Positions 1 to 10,359 of a DNA stretch of 64,000 nt are shown in pieces. The stretch covers positions 4,309,401 to 4,373,400 of the forward strand of contig OX359198.1 in NCBI GenBank assembly GCA_947172415.1, in the 5' to 3' direction. Under the pieces are notes generated by a model. The model was given only the letters and a program-made list of their open reading frames with translations. It made no database searches and was not told the origin of the DNA. Source of the stretch: Chondrosia reniformis. Lineage: Eukaryota > Porifera > Demospongiae > Chondrillida > Chondrillidae. Positions within the stretch are counted from its first letter, which is position 1. Every line of letters begins with the position of its first letter. The position numbers and the translations under genes are program-made.

Positions 1-1184
1 ATGGCTGGACTACTGCTTCCTTTATTTGGCAATAAGCCTCAATGCCTTTAGTCTCGTGCTCCCTTCCCCACTGCAAAGAGGGTGAGGTGGGATTTCCATA
101 ATCACCAAGGATTTGCTTCAGTAATGAGGGGGGATAATCAACAGTAGTCCTACAAACTCACCCAAAGTAGCTGGCAGTCAATCTAAACTGCCTTGCATCC
201 ATCCAAAGGGGATTGTCTCTCTGACCGATGGTCATTTCTTGAATCAAGTTAGCCTCCTCTTGTACTACAGCCAGTGATTTTACTAAATGGTCAACTATTA
301 ATGTTGTAAGATCTGGTGACATAGACAGAAGCTTATCTAAGGGATCTGTAAAATGATCATGATGTTGAGTTGAACTGGTGCATTTAGTACTGGTTACTTC
401 TCTATCTGCCTCCTCTGTGAAGTAGTCATACGCACCTACAGCTATAGGCAGTTTTGAGATCGATTTCAATAATATGTTAACATCTAATTTAGGGCCAGAT
501 GGCTTTGTATACCCTGTCTGAGAGGCAACTCCAAAGTTTAGATCCTTGGCTGAAGTTGGCTTACCAGATGTAGACCTGGACCAAATGCAAAGGTGACACT
601 TCTAATAATGTTAGTAACAAAGCAGCTACATGAACGCAGCTTTGGGTTTCACCTGCAGGACATTTGCAATTACCTCCTTTTACAATGTAGCCATTCTCAA
701 CTCTGGCAAGAGTCACAAATACTTCATAGAATGGAGGATGCTTACGCATTGAAGGGCGGCATTTTGCTTTGACAGCTTCAGTGGTGTCAAAACTGGTTGT
801 CAAAAGTCCAAAAACATGGCCACATTGGTACAATCGCACTCCTGTTCTGAAGTTTTTAGTATATCCACCCATCTTGGTCAAATAAGATTTTACCACACTT
901 TCTGTTACATCTGGGAAGTTATCTCTCTTCCAGCCATCATCTGGGAGAGAACTAAATAATGGAGCATCAGGAACAACCATGTTTTGGAGAGCTTTCACAT
1001 CGAGGTCTTCTTCTAAACAATTTGTTTCATAAAAGTCCGTAACCCGAGTAATTAATTCGTCTTTTGAGCCAGTTACAGGTAATTTGTGTTCCTTTAAGAG
1101 CACCTTTAATTCAAGAACCGTCTTGTTCGCAAAGTACGAACGTTTCTGTAAGCCGATTTTGCTTTCTCTCAATTTTATCGCCAT
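1..1184 (-). pseudogene. SAP-SWIM-YqaJ domain protein, partial (cut by window start)
   Basis: Translation starts at 1184 (MAIKLRES). A SAP-like helix pair for DNA binding lies at about residues 22-50 (LELKVLLKEHKLPVTGSK). A SWIM zinc finger follows (CKCPAGETQSCVHVAALLL). Frame is lost near 580, where one base appears missing after LHL; the next open frame runs (SGKPTSAKDLNFG) to RQFRLTASYFG at 158, the usual start of a YqaJ-type exonuclease domain. A GTGAGT donor follows, and a second exon at 1-115 continues with LQWGREHETKGIEAY, typical of YqaJ, before leaving the window. The family is linked to ISL2EU-type transposons and to domesticated copies; the intact relative lies at 2096-4228. Because of the single frame break it is called a pseudogene, although a sequencing error would restore it. 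Domain identity is firm; status is uncertain. Confidence 0.75.
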
Positions 1185-2040
1185 TTGAGTGACCGAAAAG
1201 TCGATCTTCTTATATTTCTTATATTACCGTCGTACCGTTCATTCACCGTTGACCTTTAAACTTCCGGCGCGGGGGGCGTGAACGCATATGGTCTATTAGG
1301 GCATCCACGTTTTTCTTGGTTGTATTCTCTGATTATAATAATAACTGTATATCAGAGTAATACATGCATGACTATGCATTAGGCCAAGTTGGAATTGCAC
1401 GTTTTACCATAGGCTTCACTATCCCACGGCAGCAATTAGAAACGTAAAAAAACTGAAATGTATAATTTTTGATTAAGTAAATCATCCTAATTCTAGACAA
1501 ACTTTTGTTCTTGTCTATCTCTCCCTATGTATATTCCCTATATAGAAAATAGTATACAATGTGAAGGGGGATTTACATAACCATTATGGGAGGGGTGGGA
1601 GGGGTGAAGAAGGTAGAGGTGAGCAAACGGTTTCCACCTCCAATAAACAATAAAGCAACTGTACATGTATACTGAACTGCTGCTGATTGCTTAATTGATT
1701 TTAATTTTAATTTTGTTGTATTGTATATTATTGATTGGAATTTAATGAGTAAATGATGTAGAATCATAAATACCTATAATGCATTATAAAAAGTGGAAGA
1801 GGGTTGTCTTGTGTTTGAGTGATAAATGGTCATGTACAAATATATGTAAGAAGTTGTAGTATACTATGGGGAAACGTTACATCTAGGTTATACTGTGCTA
1901 TGGGGAACTTCGTTGTCTATGTATATGTATATTTATGACTGTAGGCTAGTCTATAGTGGGTGGGGCAAAGAGACTAATGGGTGGGGCAGAGAGACTAATA
2001 GGGCACTTGCACGTTTTTTTGCGGGAACGTTGCGGTAACA

Positions 2041-2057
2041 GCTTCGTGACGTCACGT
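2041..2057. promoter_or_regulatory. Subterminal CRE-like site, left end of ISL2EU
   Basis: GCTTCGTGACGTCACGT contains the palindrome TGACGTCA (2047-2054), the full CREB/ATF consensus, 42 bases before the plus-strand ATG at 2096. The same 17 bases in the same orientation occur at 5861-5877. It could be a promoter element, a transposase binding site, or both. Confidence 0.45.
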
Positions 2058-2095
2058 ATGGCAAAAACGTTCGTAATAGTATAGCGTAAAATGTT

Positions 2096-4228
2096 ATGGC
2101 CGAAGATTTACTACGATCAGACGAATATTTCAAGCTAGACAAGGCACACAAGGGACGATACTTGTCCAAATTGAAGCTGCTGGATGGTCAGGACCCATAT
2201 ACACTAAAGGATAGCGATTTAACTGAAGACTTATCATCTTTGCCACCTCTTAGGTAAGAAATAACACCTCCGTGAAACAGACGCTATTCAGTTATACATC
2301 GTTTGTGAAACTTGGAACTTTGTAACCATGAAGCTATATAGTTTTAATATATATTTTGCATATACACATAGAGCAACTATATAGATTAATCTAAATCCTT
2401 ATAATTTTAGTCTAATACTAAAAAATTATTCACTTTTTATGAGGAGTAATTAAAACAATAAAAATAGATATATACATGAGTTGCAAAATTTCTTTATATA
2501 AAATTTAAATTAATAAACTGTTCCAGTGCAATTATTGATATATTAATAACACTCAATTTTAATTGTGTATAGCCATGCAGATATAACTGTGTACCTGCTC
2601 CATACAACCAGTTTTGTGACGTTGGAGGAAGTGAAAAATTATAAATCTTTACAAAGCTACAAGTACTTCACAGCAGGTTGGGTTATTCAACACAAGTGGA
2701 AACCCTACAAATATGTTAGCTGTGTAATTGGGAAGGTCAACCATAGTTTCTCACTATCATCACCTCCATTGAAGCCCTGGGTGATCATTAATAAGAATGG
2801 TACTGTGGTATGTGGTCATTGCACGTGTATGGCTGGCCTTGGAGAGACCTGCTCACATGTTGGTGCATTATTATATTGGATTGAATACAAAGTTAGAAGA
2901 CGGGATGAAGTAAGCTCCACCTCAAAAGAAAACAAATGGTTGGAACCAGCTGTATTACAAATGTTCCATATCTCCAACTGGAAGATATTGATTTCACCAC
3001 AGCAGAGAAGAAGATGAAGAGTATCCATAATCCAGAAGAATCCAATGTGTCGACTACAATTACACAACCATCAGGTATCCAGAAGGTAACCAAAAAGGAA
3101 TTGGAAGAATTCTTTAAGAAATGCAACACAAGCACAGAGGCTTTACCAATTTTATTTTCTCTAGAGGAGGAACCTTTCAATGAAACATTTACAAAGTCAA
3201 CAGACCACCTGCCACTTCCCCTGCAATCTGTTTACTCCCCTGAAAATATAAATTGCAATTATGTTAAACTGGTTAACATGGGACAGCGTATGTATGGCAT
3301 AATGGCGGTGACCAAGGACCAACAGAAGCACCTTGAGGAGCTCACACGGACACAAGCACTGTCTAGACTATGGATGAAATTTAGGAGTGGAAGGATCACT
3401 GCATCCAGGTTTTACCAGGCTGTCCACACAGATCCTCATAAGCCAGCCATATCTTTGGTAAGAGCTATATGCTATCCAGAGACTGTAAATTTTGTTACAT
3501 CAGCCGGATGTGATCATGAAAAGGAGGCCATAGAATCTTACAAGTTGAGAACTTCGGATTCCCACAAGGACCTGAAGATTTCTCCTGCAGGATTTGTCAT
3601 ATCCACATCTGATGCACATCTAGGTGCATCACCAGATTCATTCTTGGAATGTACTTGCTGTGGAGCTGGTGTGCTTGAAGTAAAGTGCCCCTACTGTGCT
3701 AGATCTACATCCCTCAGTGAGACGGCAAAGGACAAGGCCACTTTCTGTCTTCTTGAAACTGCTAATGGCCTAAAATTGAAGCCCGAACATCCCTATTTTT
3801 ACCAATGCCAATTACAGATGATGGTCACTGAGAGAAAGTACTGTGACTTTGTTGTGTGGTCACCTTCAGGGGAATTGCATATAGAGAGAATTTTACCCAT
3901 GGCCGCTGGTGAATTTTCCATCAAGATCAAAAAGGCAAAAAAGCTTTTTCATTATGCCATTTTGCCAGAGCTCTTGGGAAAGTGGTTTACAAGAGAGCAT
4001 GTTGTAAACACCGAGCCTCACATTCATCATGGCGTAATAGATGATCACGATGATGGTACATGGTGTTATTGCCAGGAAGCTAAGGGTGGAGATATGATCG
4101 GTTGTGAAAACCGTAACTGTAATATTAAATGGTTCCATTGGAGTTGCATGCAAATTACTGAAGCACCTAAGGGCAAGTGGATTTGTCCAACTTGTCATGC
4201 TAACTCAGTAACAAAGAAGAAACAATAA
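2096..4228 (+). pseudogene. ISL2EU second protein: SWIM zinc finger, YqaJ exonuclease, PHD finger
   Basis: Exon 1 is 2096-2253 (MAEDLLRSDEYFKLDK), ending AG before GTAAG. Exon 2 starts at 2573 and keeps the frame (S-HADITVYLL). A SWIM finger reads CGHCTCMAGLGETCSHVGALL. Frame is lost near 2960, between NKWLEP and NVPYLQLEDIDF, and stays open from there to the stop at 4228. The YqaJ nuclease spans RITASRF, then GASPDSF and GVLEVKCPY (the D...ExK metal-binding core), then YFYQCQLQMMVT. A C-terminal PHD finger has C4HC3 spacing (WCYCQ, MIGCENRNC, WFHWSC, WICPTCH), the fold that reads histone H3 tails. The role is presumed to be DNA processing during transposition. A single indel separates the SWIM finger from the nuclease. 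Confidence 0.8.
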
Positions 4229-4318
4229 TTAACTTAATGCGTAGACAAATTAATTTTTTCTTTTCATGTGTATGTATTTTAGTTTACAGTTTACATTCAA
4301 TGTTAATTGTACATGTCA

Positions 4319-5779
4319 TTAATCAAATGGAATTATACCTTCACAAAGATTATTTAAACAGCAGCATACTCTTACTATGGCATCTAATAACAGAACACCA
4401 TCTTCACTCTTCTGTTGAAATAAATCTTTCGAAAGTACTCCTGTGGCACTTAAGATGGTAAAACGCTGCCTTATAGTACCAATTACACGTTCAATGTGTA
4501 TACGTACGTTGGCAATGTTTCTTGTAGATTCCACTTCCTTTGCAGCCAACTGATCTTTACCTCTTGTAAAGGCAGGTATCTGCAGAGAGGCACCTACTGC
4601 ACCAACACTATCCTCTATATTGAAGCCTCTGTTAGCTAATATTACATCACCTGGGAGGATATTGTTTAGAAACCCAGAGTTTTCCACAATATACCTACCT
4701 GAAGCACGTCCACCCATCCTTTGGAAATAAAATTTACAACCCCTTGGGGAGTAATACTGATAAAATACTTGGCCGTATTGTAGTGTTTATACTGTGACCA
4801 AGTGGATGCTTTAGCAAGTAAGTTGGATGGCTTCTCAATGAATACTTCAAAACAGTCGATGATTGCTGCCACTCTAAGCCCATAGTGTACCCTAAAACAA
4901 AAGGGCATGGTCCTTCTCAAAGCTTCATGGCTGGGCCACTTAATCAGTGCAGGACTCATCCTAGAATCCAGAGCATATATCCACCGTTTTAGGATTCTAC
5001 CAACTGTAGACTCGGATATACCAAAACGATAGGCCAAGTCCAAATTTGGAGTATTTAATCTTAATTTCATCATAGTTAATATAAAACTGCTGAAAGCAGA
5101 GAGCTTATAATGCCTTGAATGAGGAACAGCCTTAGCTACTACCTCAAATAATGCTTTTAGAATTAAAAAATTACTAAAGCCAGTGTATAAGCCTAAGAGC
5201 TTACTATCTCCTCTCAACTTTTCTTCAGTTGGAAAACCTAATGGAGCACCGATCTGTTCCTTCAGTAGGGTAATTTCTTCCTGTCGGGAATAATTATCAC
5301 TCTCCAGCTGATGTAGTTCTGCAATAGTCGTATCTGTCTGCACACTCATGTCTACACTGTTATCTACCAATATCTGGATAAACTTCAGTGGCTGATGATT
5401 CTACAAGGGAAGATGGCAAATCCTCACCAAATATTTCTGACAGTTCTGCTTTATTGGATGCTTCTTCAGATCTTCTTTTTGCTGTCTTCCATCTCTCTAG
5501 GCCTTGTGTTGCTTGGCGCTTCTTAGGAGTGGATGTAAAGGAGAACAGTGTTGGTACATATGCTGGTGAATCTTCTTCATCGCTCTTTACCCCTCCAACA
5601 AAATGGTCACTACAAATAGCAGCATCTGGTGGTGGATTAAAATCCTTTCTATTAATGGCACTAAGCCATAACCGCCTCTTTTCCACGATTACCGGAATAC
5701 GATAGAACTTTAAACCTCTTCCTCTGCTCTCTTTGGTGTCTCTGTTGCTACAACCGAATGCGGAGCAAGATCGGACCAT
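4319..5779 (-). pseudogene. ISL2EU transposase: THAP zinc finger + DDE_4
   Basis: The ATG is at 5779 (MVRSCSAFGCSNR), the start of a THAP C2CH finger, which in THAP-type transposases binds the element ends. An alternative upstream frame start is not ATG. The frame is broken at about 5362 (after EVYPDI) and again in a G-run near 4725 (SKGW then GGRASGR). After the THAP domain come a short coiled stretch (IAELHQLESDNYSRQEEITLL), a helix-turn-helix (LDLAYRFGISESTVGRILKRW) and the DDE_Tnp_4 core: IDCFEVFIEKP, then GDVILANRGF, then RIHIERVIG, supplying D, D and E. It converges with the YqaJ gene, about 90 bases apart. The second break looks like loss of one G. All catalytic residues survive across the three frames. 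Confidence 0.8.
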
Positions 5780-5860
5780 CGTCGCTTGCAATAAAACAAA
5801 AAACGTTCAGTTTCTCTATACCGTAACACACTTTCTTGCCACACGTTCGATTTCGCAATC

Positions 5861-5877
5861 GCTTCGTGACGTCACGT
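5861..5877. promoter_or_regulatory. Subterminal CRE-like site, right end of ISL2EU
   Basis: This is the second copy of the 17-base motif found at 2041-2057. Its TGACGTCA palindrome (5867-5874) lies 88 bases before the minus-strand transposase ATG at 5779 and directly adjoins the terminal inverted repeat. Confidence 0.45.
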
Positions 5878-5965
5878 GCAAGTGCCCTATGGGTGGGAAG
5901 TCTTTTCTGCTTGTTACATCTCATTTGAGAGAGGAACATTATTAGGCAATCTTTTGTCTTGAATT

Positions 5966-6163
5966 GAAACGAAACGAATGAAATGGGAACTAATACAACG
6001 ATACAACTAACATAGTATAAACCTAATCTAGCCCTAACTCTAACCCGAGAGGATTGAAGATGCTGGTTGGTCTTTGCTTCGTTGTATTAGTTCCAATTTT
6101 ATTTCATTCGTTTGGTTTCGTTTCGTGTCGTTTCGTGTCGTTTCATTTCATTTCGCTTTTAGA
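5966..6163. repeat. Imperfect inverted repeat with TTTCG-rich tract
   Basis: Sequence GAAACGAATGAAATGGGAAC near 5970 recurs inverted near 6088-6110 (AGTTCCAATTTTATTTCATT). A short tandem run of GTTTCGTGTC and TTTCATTTC units follows to about 6160. No gene was seen here; it lies between two transposons. Confidence 0.45.
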
Positions 6164-6830
6164 ACTACCCACTTTCATTTCTAGCTCTTACTATCGCGTG
6201 TGTATTTACAGTAAAGCGGGGAAATTTCGTACACGGGGTAATTTCGGACAATCATCTTCCTCAACTAATAACACATTAACAACTCTCACCACTAGAAGGA
6301 TGCGTCGGTACCTTAAAAAGTATGGTCTTCACGTATCCCTGCCAATTGTCTCTTGCTTTGAGATGATTCATAGACAGAGAAAAGCAGACATCTTGTTTTA
6401 AAATGGCTTCTTCGCGTTTTAGAGCTTTACCCTATACTTCCGGTTTTTGCCTAATTACTTTAGAATGCTGCAATGAAACTTCATCAAATTTGGACTGTAT
6501 GAAGCCACATTCATTAGTTAATGATAGAAGACATCAAAAATATGTCTTTCAGTTTCCTTTATTAAACTAAGCAGTTCTTAAATGACAATTTTTCACATTT
6601 GATAGCCATATCCACTAATTGTATTATGATATGCATTTATGAGGATAATTATGGTCAAAATTCCAAATCTTTGGTATTATCAATAAGATATTTGCCATAT
6701 ACAGGACCATGAATGTACATATATGACATGTAAGTGTAGACATATGCATGTGTGAGACCAGGTGTTAATTGGTGTCTGGACCCTCACCCAATCAAATTAT
6801 TTCGAACTTCCTTGAATGCTTATTTTGAAA

Positions 6831-8357
6831 ATGCCTAAGAAGTATATAAAGCGGAAAACTTGCAAGTACACAGAAGAAGACTTAATAAAAGCTACCAAAC
6901 TTGTAACAACAGATGGACTTACCTTAAGACAAGTAGCAAAGCAGTTTAACATACCTGCTTCAACCTTATCTGATCACGTTCGGACAAAGGTTTCAAAGAT
7001 TGGAGCAGGTAGACCAACCATACTTACTGCCAAGGAGGAGAAAGAAATCGTTAACATTTGCCAAGTATGTGAGCTAGGTGTTTAGCAAAAACAGACACAT
7101 ACTTATATTGACCTTATTCAATTACAGATTCTACAACAGATGGGATTCCCCCTAATTCGGGATGGAGTAAATCAGGTCATAGCATCCTATGTAAGAGACA
7201 TGAACATACAAGGTTTTGGAATTTCTTCCATTCCTGGTTCTGATTGGTGGAATGGGTTTCTAAGAAGATGGCCTGAATTAAGTGAAAGGAAGCCACACCA
7301 CCTCACATTGAAGAGAGCAGAGGCAACGTCTAAAAATGTAATTGAGGAATGGTTTCAAAAGGTTGATAAATTGTACATGGAAAATGGATTGCTGAAGAGA
7401 TCAGGTCCAGTGGGAGATTTAGCTGATAGGCTATGGAACTGCGATTAAACTGCATTAGCAACTTGTGTAATGTGCCTAAAAGTTTTGGCCACCCGAGGAA
7501 GTAGGCAAGTTCAAAACATACAAGGTGGTTCCTCCCATACGCATATAACCATGTTGTCCTGCGGATCAACCTCAGGAACTCGATTACCACCTTTTATCCT
7601 TTATAAAGGTAAAAATCTGTATACTTCATGGACCAAAGATGGTCCTGCTAGTGCTATGTATGGAATGTCTAGTTCGGGATGGATGGATTGTGAATTGTTT
7701 TATTCGTGGTTTAGTAAAATGTTTGTTCCTGCAGTTAGGCATTTAACTAAAACAGGAAAAGTGGTATTATTCTTTGATGGTCATTATTCCCACCTTAGCT
7801 TACCACTTATAGAGAAGGCAAGGTCTGAGGGAATAATACTACAGTGTCTGCCTCCAAATGCCACTCACGTACTACAGCCCCTTGATGTAGGCGTGTTTGG
7901 ACCAATGAAGAAGGCCTGGAAAATTGTTCTCCAGGAATATAAGCTTGCGTCTGCAGCTTCATGTGTTGATAAGAGCACTTTTCCAAAACTTCTTGCCAGG
8001 CTATATGAGAGGGCATTTACAAGGCAGCACTTAGTTTCAGCATTTAAAGGAACAGGCCTGTTCCCACTTAATAAGGCAGCAATACAATGCCCGACAGTCA
8101 ATGAAAAACATATAAGAGTAGAAACTGAAGGGGTAGAGAAGCTGAGGGAATATTTTACAGATGTTCTACATCTAGGGGCTGCTAAGAAAGCTAGCACAAG
8201 CAGAAAAAATGCTGCTCATTTAAAACCAAGGGTTTATGGCAAAGCATTGACATCTGATGAAATTTATGAACAATTAGTTAGACAAACCAAGTCAAGCAAT
8301 AAATCCAAAGGCCAGCAGCAAAGGGATATGACACCTGAAGAAGGTGCATTACATTAG
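6831..8357 (+). pseudogene. pogo-like transposase (psq-type HTH + DDE_1), one premature stop
   Basis: Exon 1 is 6831-7064 (MPKKYIKRKTCKYTEEDL); an in-frame ATG at 6816 is also possible. A pipsqueak/CENP-B type helix-turn-helix is visible (GLTLRQVAKQFNIPASTLSDH). A short intron 7065-7127 (GTATGT...TTACAG) is phase 0. Exon 2 begins 7128. The DDE_1 nuclease shows LWNCD at the first aspartate, FFDGHYSHLS at the second, then NATHVLQPLDVGVFGPMKKAW. Codon 7446-7448 is TAA where the family has glutamate after the first D, so the only visible lesion hits the active-site motif. The frame then stays open to 8357. Cut-and-paste transposition is the ancestral function. Confidence 0.8.
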
Positions 8358-8386
8358 GCTAAGCCACTGTCTGAGGTCCAGCAGAT

Positions 8387-8578
8387 ATGAACATGTTAAT
8401 TTTTAATTATAGAGACATCAACCACTGCCAAGGATGTAACATAGAATACAATGATGAAGAAGCTGATGACTGGGTAGGGTGCAGTGGGTGCTGGAGGTGG
8501 TTCCACTATTGGTGTGGAAAATTGAAGGAAGTCCCTGATCCCGATGTAGACTGGTTTTGCCGATATTGCCTTAAGTGA
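8387..8578 (+). pseudogene. PHD-finger 3' exon of the pogo-like transposase
   Basis: The frame reads INHCQGCNIEYNDEEADDW, then GCSGCWRWFHYWCG and WFCRYCLK before TGA at 8576-8578. The Cys/His order C-C-C-C-H-C-C-C matches a PHD finger. An acceptor such as TATAGAG before ACATCAAC would join it in frame to a GAAG/GTGCAT donor at about 8341, making it the transposase C-terminus; that junction is inferred. It lies inside the terminal repeats of the same transposon. PHD fingers generally bind histone H3 N-termini, which would suit chromatin-guided insertion. Confidence 0.65.
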
Positions 8579-8984
8579 CTGCATTGCATGCATCAAACTG
8601 TGCTATTGTTTATCTAATTATGAATAACTCACCTTAAACTCTTTCTTCTACCCTGAAATGACGTTTAATATGCGATGTCCGGAATTACCCCTTTATGCGA
8701 TATTTTCCGTTTTTTAACGGTTAGATTTGTTGGCCGATTTTCGATGCTCTCTGCTGCTTGATGAAAGAAAATCGAACTGTGAATTCCTTAACCTTTCTCT
8801 AGGTGGATGCCAAAGTTTGAAACCTGTAAGCCTTGCTACAAGGAAGTAGTTTTTATCAAAAGATGAACTCCAAAGTTTGTACGAAATTACCCCATTTTAC
8901 TGTATTAGTTTCGATAATTTTGCGATTCGTTTCGTTTTGGATTCCGTTTGAAGGTGCTTATTTTTATAGGTTTTAGTACGCCCG

Positions 8985-9010
8985 TGATATAGATAGATAG
9001 ATAGATAGAA
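8985..9010. repeat. TAGA microsatellite at a retroposon 3' end
   Basis: About six tandem TAGA units follow, on the minus strand, an AATAAAA signal and sequence downstream of the 9182-9955 ORF. A simple-repeat tail after a polyadenylation-like signal is typical of non-LTR retroposon 3' ends. Confidence 0.6.
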
Positions 9011-9181
9011 TTTTATTTTACAACAGGAATGCTGTATCTACAGTACACAGTAGATTTTCATACAGGTCCTGGACAATGCAAAAAGATAGAGATATACATG
9101 AAATAATACACAGGTTCTAAATTGTTATTATAATTTAAAAATTGAACACACACAAAAAAAATCATTACAGATAAACAATGG

Positions 9182-9955
9182 TTAGTCGGGCTCGGTTCCG
9201 ACCACCTCTGAGGACACTACAATTGGTGTCCAGAAACGGCACCGTCCCCGATGTATTGTGAGACCTGGCTTCCCATCCACACGCACATACTCCGCACTCT
9301 TACAGGATTCAAGGTACTTCCGAGTACTTTCTTCGTCAATAAGGGAATCTTCACCAACTTCATCTAGGCTTGCCATCCTGATAGGAGTTAGGGCCATTCC
9401 TCTAGTGGTTCTAAACCTCAATGCTGGTCCAGTGTCCCTCAGCTCAAACTCAGCCTGAGAACACACAGTGCTACCAACTTGGACTACCTTGTCCAACATC
9501 GCCAGCTCTTCATTATAGCCTTCTGACACGTTTAGAACGTTATCAACCGCTCTACTGACTGATGGCGTGTCGGGTGGAAGAGCCGGCACTGGGATAGAAG
9601 GGGCACCATCAGGAGTGGCCAGGGGATCGTTCTGCACAGGCCCAACACCCACAGAACAGTTGTGCGCTGAATCCCTCTCCCCACTGTCTTCAGGCTTGGC
9701 TATGCTTTGGCTGGATTTAGCCTGGGTGCTCTGCCTATGTCTCCTGGGGCGCCGTTTCTTCTTCGCACCTCTAGATGGCCAGAAAAGGCTCACCGAGAAA
9801 CCCGTTGCGGAACATCTCACATTCCACATAGCGCTCTCAAGCGTGAGGTTGTTCAACTTTAGGCTTGCCACCAAAGGAAGGGGGAGCCCTAGCCGGGCTA
9901 GCTCGCCATAGAAACCATCAAACGCAAGAGCTGTCGACTGCTGTGTTACCGCCAT
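9182..9955 (-). CDS. Unknown 257-residue protein on a probable retroposon
   Basis: The ORF is uninterrupted from ATG at 9955 to the stop at 9182. It starts MAVTQQSTALAFDGFYGELA and has a hydrophobic first third (LGLPLPLVASLKLNNLTLES). A strongly basic patch follows (KKKRRPRRHRQS), then a Ser/Pro-rich linker and an acidic C-terminal half. There is no catalytic motif I recognise. Base composition is clearly richer in G+C than the neighbours. Downstream on the same strand lie an AATAAAA signal and a TCTA tail; upstream is an A-rich run. A gag/ORF1-like nucleic-acid-binding protein of a non-LTR element is a reasonable guess from the basic patch and the tail, but no reverse transcriptase is present here. 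Confidence 0.5.
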   Translation of the reverse strand: MAVTQQSTALAFDGFYGELARLGLPLPLVASLKLNNLTLESAMWNVRCSATGFSVSLFWPSRGAKKKRRPRRHRQSTQAKSSQSIAKPEDSGERDSAHNCSVGVGPVQNDPLATPDGAPSIPVPALPPDTPSVSRAVDNVLNVSEGYNEELAMLDKVVQVGSTVCSQAEFELRDTGPALRFRTTRGMALTPIRMASLDEVGEDSLIDEESTRKYLESCKSAEYVRVDGKPGLTIHRGRCRFWTPIVVSSEVVGTEPD

Positions 9956-10010
9956 TTTTTTTTATTTTTTTTTTATTTTTTTTATTTTTTATTTTTTTTA
10001 TATATATAAA
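9956..10010. repeat. T-rich low-complexity tract
   Basis: Runs of T8-T10 separated by single A, then TATATATA. It lies immediately upstream of the minus-strand ATG at 9955, so the transcript leader would be A-rich. Confidence 0.8.
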
Positions 10011-10058
10011 TTGTAGAGTCACGCTTCGAGGTGTTTAGTCAATTTTGTAATTGCAAAT

Positions 10059-10239
10059 TAACTCTTTCACAACCTGGAACCTAGCGGAGGAGCTAACCCA
10101 GGACACTGCGCTGACAGCCAAGAGCTGCGATTGAAAAAATCAGACCCGAAGAAGATGTTACAACTCGCACACCTCAATGCCTGGGCAGAACCTGGCAGAT
10201 TTGTATGCAATTTGGGCAAGAGGAGGGATGAGAAAGATT
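10059..10239 (+). CDS. Possible isolated exon, unknown
   Basis: An open stretch (NLEPSGGANPGHCADSQELR, then LAHLNAWAEPGRFVCNLGKR) ends at a good donor, GATTG/GTAAGAATG. It is G+C-rich like the 9182-9955 ORF. No start codon or partner exon was found. It may be part of the same retroposon or a host exon. Confidence 0.25.
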
Positions 10240-10359
10240 GGTAAGAATGTATTTTCATTTCAGTGTTACATTTATCCACGAACTACGGTCAATACATACG
10301 AGATTGTAATCGCCGCTGGTAGTCAATCACTAGTCTGTTGTTGTAGGTTTTCAAAGTGA

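Larger units (their letters stand above)
2000..5888. mobile_element. ISL2EU-type DNA transposon, both ends present
   Basis: The ends are AGGGCACTTGCACGT at 2000-2014 and its exact complement at 5874-5888. Both are flanked by AT (1998-1999 and 5889-5890), a 2 bp target duplication. Inside are two convergent genes: a SWIM-YqaJ-PHD protein on plus and a THAP plus DDE_4 transposase on minus. A transposase paired with a YqaJ exonuclease and an AT duplication is, from memory of the family, the definition of eukaryotic ISL2EU elements. Each subterminal region also contains GCTTCGTGACGTCACGT (2041-2057 and 5861-5877), with a full cAMP-response palindrome just upstream of each gene. Both genes carry frame breaks, so this copy is probably inactive. 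Confidence 0.85.
6209..8902 (+). mobile_element. pogo/Tigger-type transposon with TA target duplication
   Basis: The left end CAGTAAAGCGGGGAAATTTC at 6209 and the complement of the right end (CAGTAAAATGGGGTAATTTC, ending 8902) form imperfect terminal inverted repeats. TA flanks both sides (6207-6208 and 8903-8904). The interior encodes a helix-turn-helix, a DDE_1 transposase and a terminal PHD finger. The TA duplication, CAGT termini and DDE_1 domain fit the pogo/Tigger branch of Tc1/mariner. One in-frame stop in the transposase suggests an inactive copy. Confidence 0.82.

Noticed and set aside
1299..1320. AGGGCATCCACGTTTTT resembles the ISL2EU left terminus
   Set aside because: Orientation is wrong for the upstream YqaJ gene and no matching right end or AT pair was found; likely chance or a very old fragment.
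3893..4198. Minus-strand frame opposite the YqaJ-PHD gene
   Set aside because: Shadow of the plus-strand coding sequence.
5360..5380. A 20-base intron GTTTATCCAGATATTGGTAG joining THAP and DDE frames
   Set aside because: Too short for spliceosomal removal; a frameshift is more likely.
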